Below, piece after piece: positions 1-8,688 of a DNA stretch of 64,000 nt; positions within the stretch are counted from its first letter, which is position 1, and each line of letters begins with the position of its first letter. Both the position numbers and the translations under genes were made by a program. Location: positions 1 to 64,000 of the forward strand of contig QXXL01000028.1 in the NCBI GenBank assembly GCA_009911505.1. Direction: 5' to 3'. The notes under the pieces are model-generated. The model was not told the origin of the DNA. It made no database searches and saw nothing but the letters and a program-made list of their open reading frames with translations. Source of the stretch: Lachnospiraceae bacterium (GTDB lineage: Bacteria > Bacillota > Clostridia > Lachnospirales > Lachnospiraceae).

Positions 1-5
1 CGTGC

Positions 6-69
6 CATAACCTGCATCCTCCAAATACCTTTTTTCATAAAATATAACAATATTTGACAGGAATGTAAA
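6..69 (-). promoter_or_regulatory. Promoter, RBS and start codon of a minus-strand gene leaving the left edge
   Basis: Read on the minus strand, TTTACA (64-69) and TATATT (41-46) are separated by exactly 17 bases and make a good sigma-A promoter. GGAGG follows at 18-22, and an ATG at 6-8 lies nine bases beyond it. Only two codons of the gene are inside the window, so its product cannot be judged. Confidence 0.55.
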
Positions 70-231
70 CTCTAAAATCATGTAATGCAAAAATGCGGAT
101 TCCAAAATGTAGAAATATTCTGGTGTTTTTATATGCAGGTTGGAATTGTAGGAATAAAAACCCATAGCCGGAAAGCTACGAAGCAGGACGGAAAATCTAA
201 AAACCTTTAAGGTGGCAATAATACGGATAAA

Positions 232-268
232 GGCTGTCATGGACAGGTACTTCCTGTCTGTGACAGCC
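232..268 (-). terminator. Hairpin terminator after the MutS-like gene
   Basis: GGCTGTCA and TGACAGCC close a stem that continues through GGACAGG/CCTGTC, giving about 14 of 16 paired positions around a five-base loop. It begins 28 bases past the stop codon of the minus-strand gene and is followed on that strand by TTTAT. No plus-strand gene ends here. The stretch 70-231 holds no gene that I can support. Confidence 0.6.
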
Positions 269-295
269 CAATTTATATGAGCGCTTTACTCTAAA

Positions 296-2155
296 TTATT
301 TAAGAATTCCCGCCATGCGTAACAGATAACGTGCATTTGTGGTATTGCAGCGTCCGTCCCTTAATTTATAATCAAAAAGAATTCTGTTTTCCTTATAATA
401 TTCTGTAAAATAAAAATTAATTGCGTCTATATCCAAATCATTTTCCAAATCACACAGCTCAAAATCATGGGTAGTAACCAATGTAAACGAATAAGGCTTT
501 GACAAATTCCGTATGGTTTCTTTCGCTGCAAAAATCCTGTCCTTTGAATTCGTCCCCTTATAGATTTCATCAATCAGGGAAATCATGGGAATCTGCTTTT
601 GGCAGGCCTCAGTCATTTGCTTAATACGCAGCAGCTCTGCATAAAATGTAGAGATGCCTTCGTTTACATTATCCACTGTCCGGATGGATGTGCATAGCTT
701 CATAAGCGAAATATGCAGTCTTTGGGCGGTGCAGAACCCACCAGCGTAAGCCAGCGCTAAATTGATACCTATGCTGCGCATAAAAGTTGTTTTTCCAGAC
801 ATATTTGAACCTGTTATAATACAAGTGCGGTGGGCCAGGTTAATGTCATTGCCGATCACCGCAGGTTCATTTATTAGCGGATGCCTGATATCAGAAGCTG
901 TAAATACAGGATATTTAGAATCCGCGATATCTGGCAGGCAGCAAACCTTGCGTGTGCGGCAGATTGTGCATAAGCTTATTAAGGCTTCGGCATCCCCCAA
1001 TGCTTTAAGCCAGGATTTAAGGCTGTCCCTGTAGCTATCTTTCCATTTCCCATACCTTTCCATACAGTGGTAGTCATACAAAAATAAACTGTTATAAAGC
1101 AGGAATGCATAAAGGTTGTGGCGTGCACTTACAGCTTCTGTAATTGTCTCTAGTTCTTTTAATGCAGCGGAAGCAGTGCCGTTTTTTAATAATATATCCT
1201 GCAAAGATTTAAGGTAGGGGCTGTGAAAGGCTTCTCTTTCCAAAAGCTGAAACAATTTCCGGTAAGGGGTAATTGTTTTATTCATCTGATAGATGGGGGA
1301 TAGCGCTTTATTGTTCCAGTGATTCCCTAGGAAGGCAGACAACAATTGGGCAAAAGCCAGAAAGGAAAAAAGGGGCATTGCCAAATGCCTGTAGATCCCC
1401 AATAAGGCGCAAAATAAAAAAAATAGCGTAAGGAGCGGGAATAGCCTAAACAAGATCCTGCAAACTACGGGGAAATGGATTCTTGTTTCCAGTGTATGAA
1501 AGAAATCATCCATTATCTTTTTAGACTTTTCGTATTTTATATTTCTCAAACGCCTTGCGCCAATTTCAAGTTCCATGCACAATTCCATTTTTTGGGATAG
1601 CTCCGCTACTGCCTCCTGGCGGCTTTTGATTTCTTGGGAAAGCTGTAAAGCAGAATCCATGGAAAAAACTTTTCCCGACATGCTAAGCCAGAGGGCAAGC
1701 TGATCCTGCCCCCAAATTGTGCTTGCCGTGCAGATATATTGATAGAGGGAGCTTTTACCAAGCAGATCTAAATCCCGGGCTTCTAAAAACTCCTCGTTTA
1801 AATACCTTGTCCCGTCTACAGGGAAGCTTTTCCATCCATCTTCAAAGCGCGCCATATAATCTTTAAGTACGGATTGTGAATCTTTTAGGTATTCCTGTTC
1901 TTTTTCTAATTTGTTATGATAAAGGACTAGCGTGATAAAGGTAAGGAAAAGGCCGAAGGCAAGTATAAGTAAAACAGGATTTTTCTGTTGATATCCAATA
2001 AAAAGAAGCAGTCCGGCAGTGGCAAATATAATGCCGCGCAGGAGAGATACCTTATCAGATGCATGGGTTAATTTATCTGATTCTTCTTGGCAGGATTCGT
2101 AATATTTTTTAAACATGTGATAGTTGTTTTGATTATTAAATTTGATACTTTTCAT
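296..2155 (-). CDS. Membrane-anchored MutS-like ATPase
   Basis: This 619-residue protein has a MutS-type ABC ATPase domain at its C-terminal end: Walker A GSNMSGKT near residue 448 and a Walker B region SLIDEIYKGTNS near 525. It lacks the mismatch-recognition domain of MutS. Hydrophobic stretches near residues 43-80 and 237-285 suggest membrane anchoring, unlike true MutS or MutS2. The family is common in Clostridia and usually annotated MutS-related; its function is not established, and mismatch repair is unlikely given the missing domain and the membrane segments. It appears to be a single-gene unit ending in the hairpin at 232-268. Confidence 0.85.
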   Translation of the reverse strand: MKSIKFNNQNNYHMFKKYYESCQEESDKLTHASDKVSLLRGIIFATAGLLLFIGYQQKNPVLLILAFGLFLTFITLVLYHNKLEKEQEYLKDSQSVLKDYMARFEDGWKSFPVDGTRYLNEEFLEARDLDLLGKSSLYQYICTASTIWGQDQLALWLSMSGKVFSMDSALQLSQEIKSRQEAVAELSQKMELCMELEIGARRLRNIKYEKSKKIMDDFFHTLETRIHFPVVCRILFRLFPLLTLFFLFCALLGIYRHLAMPLFSFLAFAQLLSAFLGNHWNNKALSPIYQMNKTITPYRKLFQLLEREAFHSPYLKSLQDILLKNGTASAALKELETITEAVSARHNLYAFLLYNSLFLYDYHCMERYGKWKDSYRDSLKSWLKALGDAEALISLCTICRTRKVCCLPDIADSKYPVFTASDIRHPLINEPAVIGNDINLAHRTCIITGSNMSGKTTFMRSIGINLALAYAGGFCTAQRLHISLMKLCTSIRTVDNVNEGISTFYAELLRIKQMTEACQKQIPMISLIDEIYKGTNSKDRIFAAKETIRNLSKPYSFTLVTTHDFELCDLENDLDIDAINFYFTEYYKENRILFDYKLRDGRCNTTNARYLLRMAGILK

Positions 2156-2206
2156 GAGCTTCTCCTTAAGCTGATATAGGTTTTTTGCTGGATGTATGTT
2201 TTGATT

Positions 2207-2403
2207 GGCAAAGGGCCGTCAGGCAGAGGGAGGGCATTGCTGGGAAGCAAACGGGATACTTAAGAGCCCCTAAACCCCATCACAAGGCCCCAGCTGCATA
2301 CTCTGCCCCCTGCCTGACTACGGTTTTGGCTGGTATTCGGTGTTGTTGTCAGGGACGTATGGTGTTTATAAGTTTATTTAGAGCGTGTTCGAAACACGTT
2401 TTA
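2207..2403. repeat. Dispersed palindromic repeat cluster, left copy
   Basis: GGCCGTCAGGCAGAGGG (about 2214-2230) can pair with CCCCCTGCCTGA at 2306-2317, so the segment can fold on itself. Between them AGCCCCTA (2265-2272) and ATCACAAGGCCCC (2279-2291) match pieces of the element at 20585-20605. It ends with the hairpin CGTGTTCGAAACACG (2384-2398) followed by TTTT. The leading unit recurs inverted at 2826-2856 and direct at 9009-9040. Confidence 0.55.
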
Positions 2404-2577
2404 GTATAGCATGTGGCAATATGAAGTTTCAATGATTTCTTTATTATGGCTGTGGATCCTGTCTGTTATAGGGTATACTTCTATTGTACAGAATATTATT
2501 TTTATGTGCTTGAATTACTCAAAGCATAGTGCGATAATTTTCATACAATAGTATTTGGGTGGTAAAGTTTATGTGTA

Positions 2578-2832
2578 TCAAATAAGAAAAGAAAGAATAA
2601 AGTTTGGCTCCATGCAAAGCCAGTATAAGGTAGCAGCCATACAGGGTAAAATAAACGGGTATATCATTTTAAACAGTGTTATACCCATTTTATTTCGGTC
2701 AACATAGCCTACTACGATTCCCATAATACACATTTTAGGTGCTAAGTGTAGAATATATTTTCCGAAAGCATTTTGGGAATACGTTCCAGAGGATACTTCT
2801 ATCCCAACCAGCGTAAACAAGAAATCCCCTGC
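2578..2832 (-). pseudogene. C-terminal remnant of an integral membrane protein
   Basis: This open frame encodes about 85 residues with two hydrophobic segments and an IYPFILP-like stretch, resembling the tail of a multi-spanning carrier. It has no start codon or ribosome-binding site of its own: upstream it runs straight into the inverted repeat copy at 2826-2856. I read it as the truncated end of a transporter gene cut by that repeat. The transporter family is not identifiable. Confidence 0.35.
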
Positions 2833-2856
2833 CCTCTGCCTGACGGCCCCTTTGCC
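2826..2856 (-). repeat. Inverted copy of the GGCCGTCAGGCAGAGGG repeat
   Basis: Read on the minus strand this matches the unit at 2207-2236, including the flanking GGCAAAG. Together the two copies bracket about 650 bases that contain the membrane-protein remnant. Confidence 0.6.
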
Positions 2857-2971
2857 ATTCACACCTCACAGTTCGCTCTAGGCAAAAGGAGATTTTGCTT
2901 TTTTGTTGCATTCTCTATGAAAATGGTCTATCCTGAAATAACATTATGGAAGGTGGGGGTGTCATTAGAAT

Positions 2972-3472
2972 ATGACAAAAGAACAGTATTTACGATGGTC
3001 GGCTCCTTATCGTGGAAGCAGGAGGAAGCAGTGGATTTTGAATGCGGCGGATAAGCTGGTTACGGTATCGGTGTTTTTTTCATATCCTTTTTTTCTTTTT
3101 TATATTGCATTTTGTAAAGGCGGAAGGGAGCTTTTTTGGAATATTGCTATCCCAGGAGTTTCTTTTTGTGTGGTGTCGTTATTCCGCAAATTATATTCTG
3201 CGCCGCGCCCGTATGAGGTTTGGGGGATTGCGCCGTTGCTTTATAAGGATACGAAAGGGAAATCGTTTCCAAGCCGCCATGCTTTTTCGGTGTTTGTAAT
3301 TGGGATGGTTTATTTTTATGATAAAACGGCGTTAGGGGCAGTTGTATTTTTTGCGGGGGCGGTATTATCTTTTGTCAGGGTTATTGGGGGGGTGCATTTT
3401 GTGAAGGATGTTTTGGCAGGGGCAGCTTTTGGCGTTTTTGCTGGTATGTGGTTTTGGGTTTTGGGGGTATGA
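2972..3472 (+). CDS. PAP2-family membrane phosphatase
   Basis: The 166-residue protein carries the three signatures of the type 2 phosphatidic acid phosphatase family: K73 with RP at 79-80, PSRH at 100-103, and R136/H142/D146. In the family the two histidines and the aspartate form the catalytic site facing the outside of the membrane. Hydrophobic segments near residues 32-48, 57-71, 104-115, 121-135 and 149-165 fit a small multi-spanning protein. Likely substrates are lipid phosphates such as undecaprenyl diphosphate or phosphatidate, but which one cannot be told. TTGCAT (2906-2911) and TATCCT (2929-2934), 17 apart, are a candidate promoter. Confidence 0.85.
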   Translation: MTKEQYLRWSAPYRGSRRKQWILNAADKLVTVSVFFSYPFFLFYIAFCKGGRELFWNIAIPGVSFCVVSLFRKLYSAPRPYEVWGIAPLLYKDTKGKSFPSRHAFSVFVIGMVYFYDKTALGAVVFFAGAVLSFVRVIGGVHFVKDVLAGAAFGVFAGMWFWVLGV

Positions 3473-3487
3473 AAAGTGCATAGAACC

Positions 3488-3526
3488 TCGACGAATACCT
3501 TTCCTTGTGGTATACTTGAAAGGTAT
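3488..3526 (+). promoter_or_regulatory. Promoter with a 9-bp perfect inverted repeat (candidate operator)
   Basis: The -10 box TATACT (3511-3516) has a weak -35 TCGACG (3488-3493) 17 bases upstream. ATACCTTTC (3495-3503) and GAAAGGTAT (3518-3526) are perfect inverted arms that flank the -10. Transcription should start near 3523, so both arms cannot lie in the mRNA; a DNA-binding repressor site is the simpler reading. It drives the GTPase-nuclease gene. Confidence 0.5.
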
Positions 3527-3551
3527 GTAATCACGAAAAGGAGACGTTTTT

Positions 3552-6260
3552 ATGGGCGGACAGGAACCTAAAAAAGAGAAAAAACATATATGTGTAGGCT
3601 TGTTGGCCCATGTTGATGCAGGTAAAACTACGCTTTCTGAGCAGCTTTTATATGAAAGTGGCATGATTCGTACGCCTGGCAGGGTAGACAAGCAGAGCGC
3701 TTATTTAGACACGGATATGATGGAGCGTGAACGAGGTATTACGATTTTTTCCAAACAGGCTATTTTAAAGCTTCCGGAAGTGATCATTACGTTGCTTGAT
3801 ACACCAGGCCATGTGGATTTTTCTGCTGAAATGGAACGTACGTTACAGGTGCTTGATTATGCTGTCTTAGTTATAAGCGGCGCGGATGGTGTACAGGGGC
3901 ACACCAGGACGCTGTGGAGGCTTTTAGACGAATACCATATCCCGGTTTTTTTATTTATCAACAAAATGGACCAGTCCGGGACAGACAGGGAGCGTTTGAT
4001 GGCGGATCTAAAACAGCAGCTTTCAGATTGCTGTATTGCTTTTGATGATACCAGAACTAAGGTATTTATGGAGGAAGCTGCCATGTGCAGTGAGGATGCG
4101 CTGAATATTTTTTTAGAAACCGAAACTATCAGCACGGATCTGCTTTGTGGAATGATTGCTGCCCGGCAGATTTTTCCCTGCTATTTTGGGGCGGCGTTAA
4201 AAGAGGAGGGTGTAAAAGAATTTTTACATGGTATTTCCACATTTATGCTGCCAAAGGAGTACCCGGATCAATTTGGCGCAAAGGTATATAAAATTATGCG
4301 GGATAGTGCGGGGAGCCGCCTGACGTGCCTTAAAATAACTGGGGGGAGCCTTAAGGTAAAGGATCTGCTTTATCATGAAGAGGGAGGCTGGGAAGAAAAA
4401 GTAAATCAGATCCGCATTTATTCCGGTGAAAAATATGAGCCTGTAAATGAGGTGAAGGCTGGGGAGGTGTGCGCGGTAACAGGGCTTTCGCAGACGTATC
4501 CGGGGCAGGGGCTTGGTATAGAGGGGGCTTCTTTTGCGCCCCTTTTAGAACCAATTTTAACATACTGTGCCTGCCTGCCGGATGGACTGGATGCGGTGCA
4601 GATCCTGCCCAAATTTAAAGAAATTGAAGAAGAGGATCCGATGCTTCATGTCCTTTGGAATGAGGTACATCAGGAGATTCTGGTGCAGGTGATGGGAGAG
4701 GTACAGACGGATGTGTTAAAAAGGCAGCTTTTAGATCGGTTTGGCATAGAAATCGGATTTGGTTCCAGACGTATCGTTTATAAAGAAACGATTGCAGATA
4801 CGGTGGAAGGTGTGGGGCATTTCGAGCCATTGCGCCATTATGCGGAGGTGCACCTTTTGCTTTCACCAGGAAGGCGCGGAAGCGGTGTGGTTACGGTATC
4901 GGAATGTAGTGAAGATATCCTTGATAAAAACTGGCAGCGCCTGATATTGACACATTTACGGGAAAGGGAGCATGCCGGCGTACTAACAGGTTCTTCCATT
5001 ACCGATATCCGGATTACGCTTGTGGCGGGACGGGCGCACCAGAAGCATACGGAAGGCGGGGATTTTAGGCAAGCGACGTACCGGGCTGTCCGGCAGGGGC
5101 TAATGCAGGCGGAATGCGTGCTGTTGGAGCCTTATTACGAATATCGCTTAGAAGTGCCGGAAGCGTTTACTGGGCGCGCAATGACAGATATGAAACAACG
5201 GCATGGCAGCATGGACGGGCCTGATATCAAAAATGGTTTTGCCGTGTTAACCGGGGCAGCCCCGGTTGCGCTGCTGCAGGAATATGCCAGGGAGGTGGCG
5301 GCTTATACGAAAGGGAACGGCAGGCTGTTTTTAAGTTATGGTGGATATGATATCTGCCATAACTCTGAGGAAGTAATTGTAAGTGCGGGGTATGATCCCC
5401 AAGCGGATCTTTTGAACCCGGCAGGATCGGTATTTTGTTCCCATGGTGCGGGGCAATTGGTAGAATGGTACAGGGTTAAGGAGTTTATGCATGTAGAAAG
5501 CGTGCTTTCTGCGAAAAAGGATGTGGAAAAGGATCGCCCTGCTGTAACGGCACAGAGCATTTGCCGAGAGGAGGCATGGCTTGACACGGAAGAAGTCGAT
5601 GCCATTTTAGAAAAGACGTTCCATGCCAACAAGAAAGGCAGGCAGACTTTAAAAAAAGGCTATAAGGCCGCAAGGCGTGTTGTTGCGTCGGATGGAGCAG
5701 AGACGCCATACCGGGCGTCAAAAAAAGAAGGGCCAAAAGAAGAATACCTTTTGGTAGACGGATATAATATAATATATGCATGGGAACATTTAAGAAAGCT
5801 TTCAGAAACAAATATGGACGGCGCAAGGGGCGTGCTTTTAGATACGCTTTGCAATTACCAGGGTATGAAAAACTGCCAGGTCATTGCCGTGTTTGATGCG
5901 TACAGGGTAGCGGGCCATAAAACGGAAGTTTATGATTACCATAACATCCATGTAGTGTACACCAGGGAAGCGGAAACTGCCGATGCCTATATTGAAAAAT
6001 TTGCCCACGAAAACAGCAGGAAATACCATGTAACGGTGGCGACATCCGACGGGCTTGAGCAGATCATTATACGGGGTGCGGGCTGCTTGCTGATGTCTGC
6101 AAGAGAATTTGCAGAAGAAATTTCCCGTATGAAGGAGCAGTTAAAGGAAGTGGGGCTGGCTTCCCAGAGGGGGGGCCGCAGTTACTTGTTGGATGGGATA
6201 AAAGAGGATGTGGAAAAGCAGATAAAAGCAATTTGTGGCGAAAGTGAGGGAACAGAATGA
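3552..6260 (+). CDS. Tet(M)-like ribosomal GTPase fused to a YacP/NYN nuclease domain
   Basis: This 902-residue protein starts as an elongation-factor-G-type GTPase of the tetracycline-resistance ribosomal-protection family: G1 AHVDAGKTT (19-27), G2 RGIT (61-64), G3 DTPGHVDF (83-90), G4 NKMD (137-140). EF-G-like domains II-V continue to about residue 660. After a basic, lysine-rich linker (about 665-730) comes a NYN/PIN-like domain starting LLVDGYN (about 733), with further acidic positions in VFDAYR, ETADAY and ATSDG. The Bacillus homologue of that domain, Rae1/YacP, is a ribosome-associated endoribonuclease. Classical Tet(M) is about 640 residues and lacks this part. Such proteins are often annotated as tetracycline resistance; drug resistance is not shown by the sequence. 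The RBS AAAAGGAG fits the ATG. It overlaps the next gene by four bases. Confidence 0.88.
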   Translation: MGGQEPKKEKKHICVGLLAHVDAGKTTLSEQLLYESGMIRTPGRVDKQSAYLDTDMMERERGITIFSKQAILKLPEVIITLLDTPGHVDFSAEMERTLQVLDYAVLVISGADGVQGHTRTLWRLLDEYHIPVFLFINKMDQSGTDRERLMADLKQQLSDCCIAFDDTRTKVFMEEAAMCSEDALNIFLETETISTDLLCGMIAARQIFPCYFGAALKEEGVKEFLHGISTFMLPKEYPDQFGAKVYKIMRDSAGSRLTCLKITGGSLKVKDLLYHEEGGWEEKVNQIRIYSGEKYEPVNEVKAGEVCAVTGLSQTYPGQGLGIEGASFAPLLEPILTYCACLPDGLDAVQILPKFKEIEEEDPMLHVLWNEVHQEILVQVMGEVQTDVLKRQLLDRFGIEIGFGSRRIVYKETIADTVEGVGHFEPLRHYAEVHLLLSPGRRGSGVVTVSECSEDILDKNWQRLILTHLREREHAGVLTGSSITDIRITLVAGRAHQKHTEGGDFRQATYRAVRQGLMQAECVLLEPYYEYRLEVPEAFTGRAMTDMKQRHGSMDGPDIKNGFAVLTGAAPVALLQEYAREVAAYTKGNGRLFLSYGGYDICHNSEEVIVSAGYDPQADLLNPAGSVFCSHGAGQLVEWYRVKEFMHVESVLSAKKDVEKDRPAVTAQSICREEAWLDTEEVDAILEKTFHANKKGRQTLKKGYKAARRVVASDGAETPYRASKKEGPKEEYLLVDGYNIIYAWEHLRKLSETNMDGARGVLLDTLCNYQGMKNCQVIAVFDAYRVAGHKTEVYDYHNIHVVYTREAETADAYIEKFAHENSRKYHVTVATSDGLEQIIIRGAGCLLMSAREFAEEISRMKEQLKEVGLASQRGGRSYLLDGIKEDVEKQIKAICGESEGTE

Positions 6261-7897
6261 AAAATGCAGCAAAAAAAATCATTATAATTGTTATACTGGC
6301 AATCTTTTTAGGGGTTTATTACTATATTACACTTCCGGCAATTAATATACATTCCGGCGGCTTCTGGCAGTGCCTGTTGTTTTTGGCGGCTTTTATTACC
6401 GTAATGTACCTGCTTGTAAAATCGGGGCAAACCTACCGTAAACAAGGCATCAGGATGGGGGCCAGGGATATGTTCCGCGAGTTTAAGCTGGCCAAAATCG
6501 GCTTGGCTGTGTTTGTTTTGATTGGGGCTGTATATGCAGTGGGGGCAATCCTTTCCTCTCCAATCATAAACGCGGCAAAATACCAAAAGCTCCTTACCGT
6601 AGAGGAAAGCGATTTTTCCAAAGATATCAAAGAGGTTAGCTATAATACAATACCATTGCTGGATAAAAATTCCGCCAAGCTGCTTGGCAACCGCAAAATG
6701 GGGAGTATGGTAGATATGGTTTCCCAGTTTGAAGTCAGCTCCGAGTATACGCAAATCAATTACCAGAATACCCCAGTCCGCGTTGCACCGCTTGTATACG
6801 CCAATACAATTAAATGGCTTACCAATCAAAAGCAGGGCATCCCGGCGTATATCCGGATTGATATGGCCACACAGAATACCGAATGCGTCAAATTAAGTTC
6901 CGGCATCCGCTATTCCGAATCTGAGCTGTTTAACCGCAATATATACCGCCATCTGCGTTTCCGTTATCCGACATATATTTTTAGCGATCAGATTTTCTTT
7001 GAAATTGATGACGAAGGCACACCGTACTGGGTCTGCCCAGTCAAGAAATTCAATATAGGCCTGTTCGGCGGGCAGACAATAGGCAAAGCCATACTCTGCA
7101 ACGCGATTACCGGGGCGTGCGAGGAATATGATGTCAAGGACGTGCCAACCTGGGTAGATAAGGTATATTCGGCAGAGCTTTTAACGGGGTTATATAATTA
7201 CCACGGTATTTTAAAGCATGGTTATTTTAACAGTATTTTGGGGCAGAAGGACTGCCTGCAGACGACAAATGGCTATAATTATATTGCTTTAAACGACGAT
7301 GTCTGGGTGTATACGGGCGTTACGAGTGTCAGCGGCGATCAGTCTAACGTTGGTTTTGTGCTGATGAACCAGCGCACTATGGAGACTAAATTTTACCGGA
7401 TTGAGGGTGCAATTGAAGATTCCGCGATGTCGAGCGCCGAGGGGCAGGTGCAGAATTTAGGATACCGTGCAACATTCCCGCTTTTGCTAAACATTACCGA
7501 TGAGCCGACTTATTTTATGGCGCTTAAGGATGGAGCCGGGCTGGTGAAAAAATATGCAATGGTAAATGTTCAAAAATACCAATGGGTTGCAATTGGCGAT
7601 ACCGTGCAGGAATGTGAAAAAGCATATATGAAGCTTTTGGCGACTAACGGCATTACCAAAAGTGAAACGTCTGGTATTTATGAAAAAGCGAAAGGTAAAA
7701 TTGCTTCTATTGCCCCGGTTGTGGTAGAGGGCAACACGCATTATTATATATGTTTAGAGAAATCGGAAGAGATATTTGATGTTAATGTAGCGGATACAAC
7801 GCTGGTAGAAATTGTAAAATACAAAGCTGGGGATATGGTTACATTTGAATATGAGATGTCAGAAAGCGGGATCTGTACCGTAATGTCCCTGGAATAA
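6257..7897 (+). CDS. Conserved membrane protein of unknown function
   Basis: The 546-residue product has three hydrophobic segments at about 7-27, 36-54 and 78-101, then a long hydrophilic domain of some 440 residues that is probably outside the cell. No catalytic motif or signature that I know is visible, and the C-terminal part looks beta-rich. Its ATG overlaps the stop of the GTPase-nuclease gene (ATGA), so the two are very likely co-transcribed and translationally coupled. The exonuclease gene follows after 30 bases. I do not recognise the family. Confidence 0.75.
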   Translation: MKNAAKKIIIIVILAIFLGVYYYITLPAINIHSGGFWQCLLFLAAFITVMYLLVKSGQTYRKQGIRMGARDMFREFKLAKIGLAVFVLIGAVYAVGAILSSPIINAAKYQKLLTVEESDFSKDIKEVSYNTIPLLDKNSAKLLGNRKMGSMVDMVSQFEVSSEYTQINYQNTPVRVAPLVYANTIKWLTNQKQGIPAYIRIDMATQNTECVKLSSGIRYSESELFNRNIYRHLRFRYPTYIFSDQIFFEIDDEGTPYWVCPVKKFNIGLFGGQTIGKAILCNAITGACEEYDVKDVPTWVDKVYSAELLTGLYNYHGILKHGYFNSILGQKDCLQTTNGYNYIALNDDVWVYTGVTSVSGDQSNVGFVLMNQRTMETKFYRIEGAIEDSAMSSAEGQVQNLGYRATFPLLLNITDEPTYFMALKDGAGLVKKYAMVNVQKYQWVAIGDTVQECEKAYMKLLATNGITKSETSGIYEKAKGKIASIAPVVVEGNTHYYICLEKSEEIFDVNVADTTLVEIVKYKAGDMVTFEYEMSESGICTVMSLE

Positions 7898-7927
7898 GTC
7901 TTGGCAAATGAAGAAAGGTTGGATATT

Positions 7928-8677
7928 ATGGCGGATAACAGCGGAATCATGGATGTGTTAAAGGAAGGCGTAACGGTAGCCTATTATGACCTGGAGTTTT
8001 GCAATGAACGTACGACCCACCATAATGTCCCAGTGGCAATCGGGGTTAGCTACCGTAAGGGGGGCCGGGAGGTAGGCAGCCTTCACACCCTGATTTGGTG
8101 CGGGAATGAGTATGAATTATGGGAGGAGCACCTCCTTCGCATTGGATATGAGGAAAAAAAGCTGCAAAGGTATGGAAAACCGATGGAAGAGGTAACAGGA
8201 GATTTGTTTGCAGCACATGAAAAATACAGCCCTAGGTTTTATATTTCGCTGGGCAGGCAGGACGAGGAGCTTTTGAAACGGTTTATTACAAGAAGCCTGG
8301 ATGAATGGGATTTTTATGATGCTGTAAGATTTTTGCCAGGCAGGCTTTCTTTAAAGTATGATATCAGCTTGGAACGGTATGCTTATATCTGCGGGATTCC
8401 TTTTACGCATAAATTCCGTCCGTTGGATGACGCGAGGTGCTTGGGGGAGGTTTTTGATCGTGTCATCAATGGCAGTGTAATTGAGGTGCGCAGGAAGGAA
8501 GTCGAGGCAGAGTATGACAAAAAGATGTTTGTGTCGCAGTATAAAAATAAGCGCCAGGCGTATGAGTATCTGCTGGGGCTTGAGAGCTTAACGCCTGGGC
8601 AAAGGGAGAAGATGCTGGGGTATGAGGCTTATCTTAAGGGGAAACGTGAAAAGTATCTGGCGTGTGGCGGGGACTAA
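7928..8677 (+). CDS. DEDDh-type 3'-5' exonuclease-like protein
   Basis: The protein (249 residues from this start) begins with an exonuclease motif I, YYDLEFC, giving D21 and E23. A second acidic motif FYDAVRF and a final H-x4-D in HKFRPLDDARC follow, the DEDDh pattern of RNase T and DNA polymerase III epsilon proofreading exonucleases. A TTG at 7901 could extend the frame by nine codons, but GAAAGG at 7913-7918 lies nine bases before the ATG at 7928, so I chose the ATG. The C-terminal 70 residues are charged and helical. The substrate is unknown. It is the last gene of the GTPase-nuclease / membrane protein / exonuclease set. Confidence 0.75.
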   Translation: MADNSGIMDVLKEGVTVAYYDLEFCNERTTHHNVPVAIGVSYRKGGREVGSLHTLIWCGNEYELWEEHLLRIGYEEKKLQRYGKPMEEVTGDLFAAHEKYSPRFYISLGRQDEELLKRFITRSLDEWDFYDAVRFLPGRLSLKYDISLERYAYICGIPFTHKFRPLDDARCLGEVFDRVINGSVIEVRRKEVEAEYDKKMFVSQYKNKRQAYEYLLGLESLTPGQREKMLGYEAYLKGKREKYLACGGD

Positions 8678-8688
8678 AGAAATTTGTT

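Noticed and set aside
150-230. A c-di-GMP-I (GEMM) riboswitch-like segment on the plus strand (AACC, a GGAAA loop, AGGACG, TCTAA, GGTGGC).
   Set aside because: The order is suggestive, but the core between the two helices is shortened, the conserved end is not recognisable, and the next gene downstream is on the other strand.
3552-5500. Calling the Tet(M)-like gene a tetracycline resistance determinant.
   Set aside because: The chromosomal context, the fused nuclease domain and the lack of an attenuator or mobile flanks do not support acquired resistance; related chromosomal genes carry this label by similarity only.
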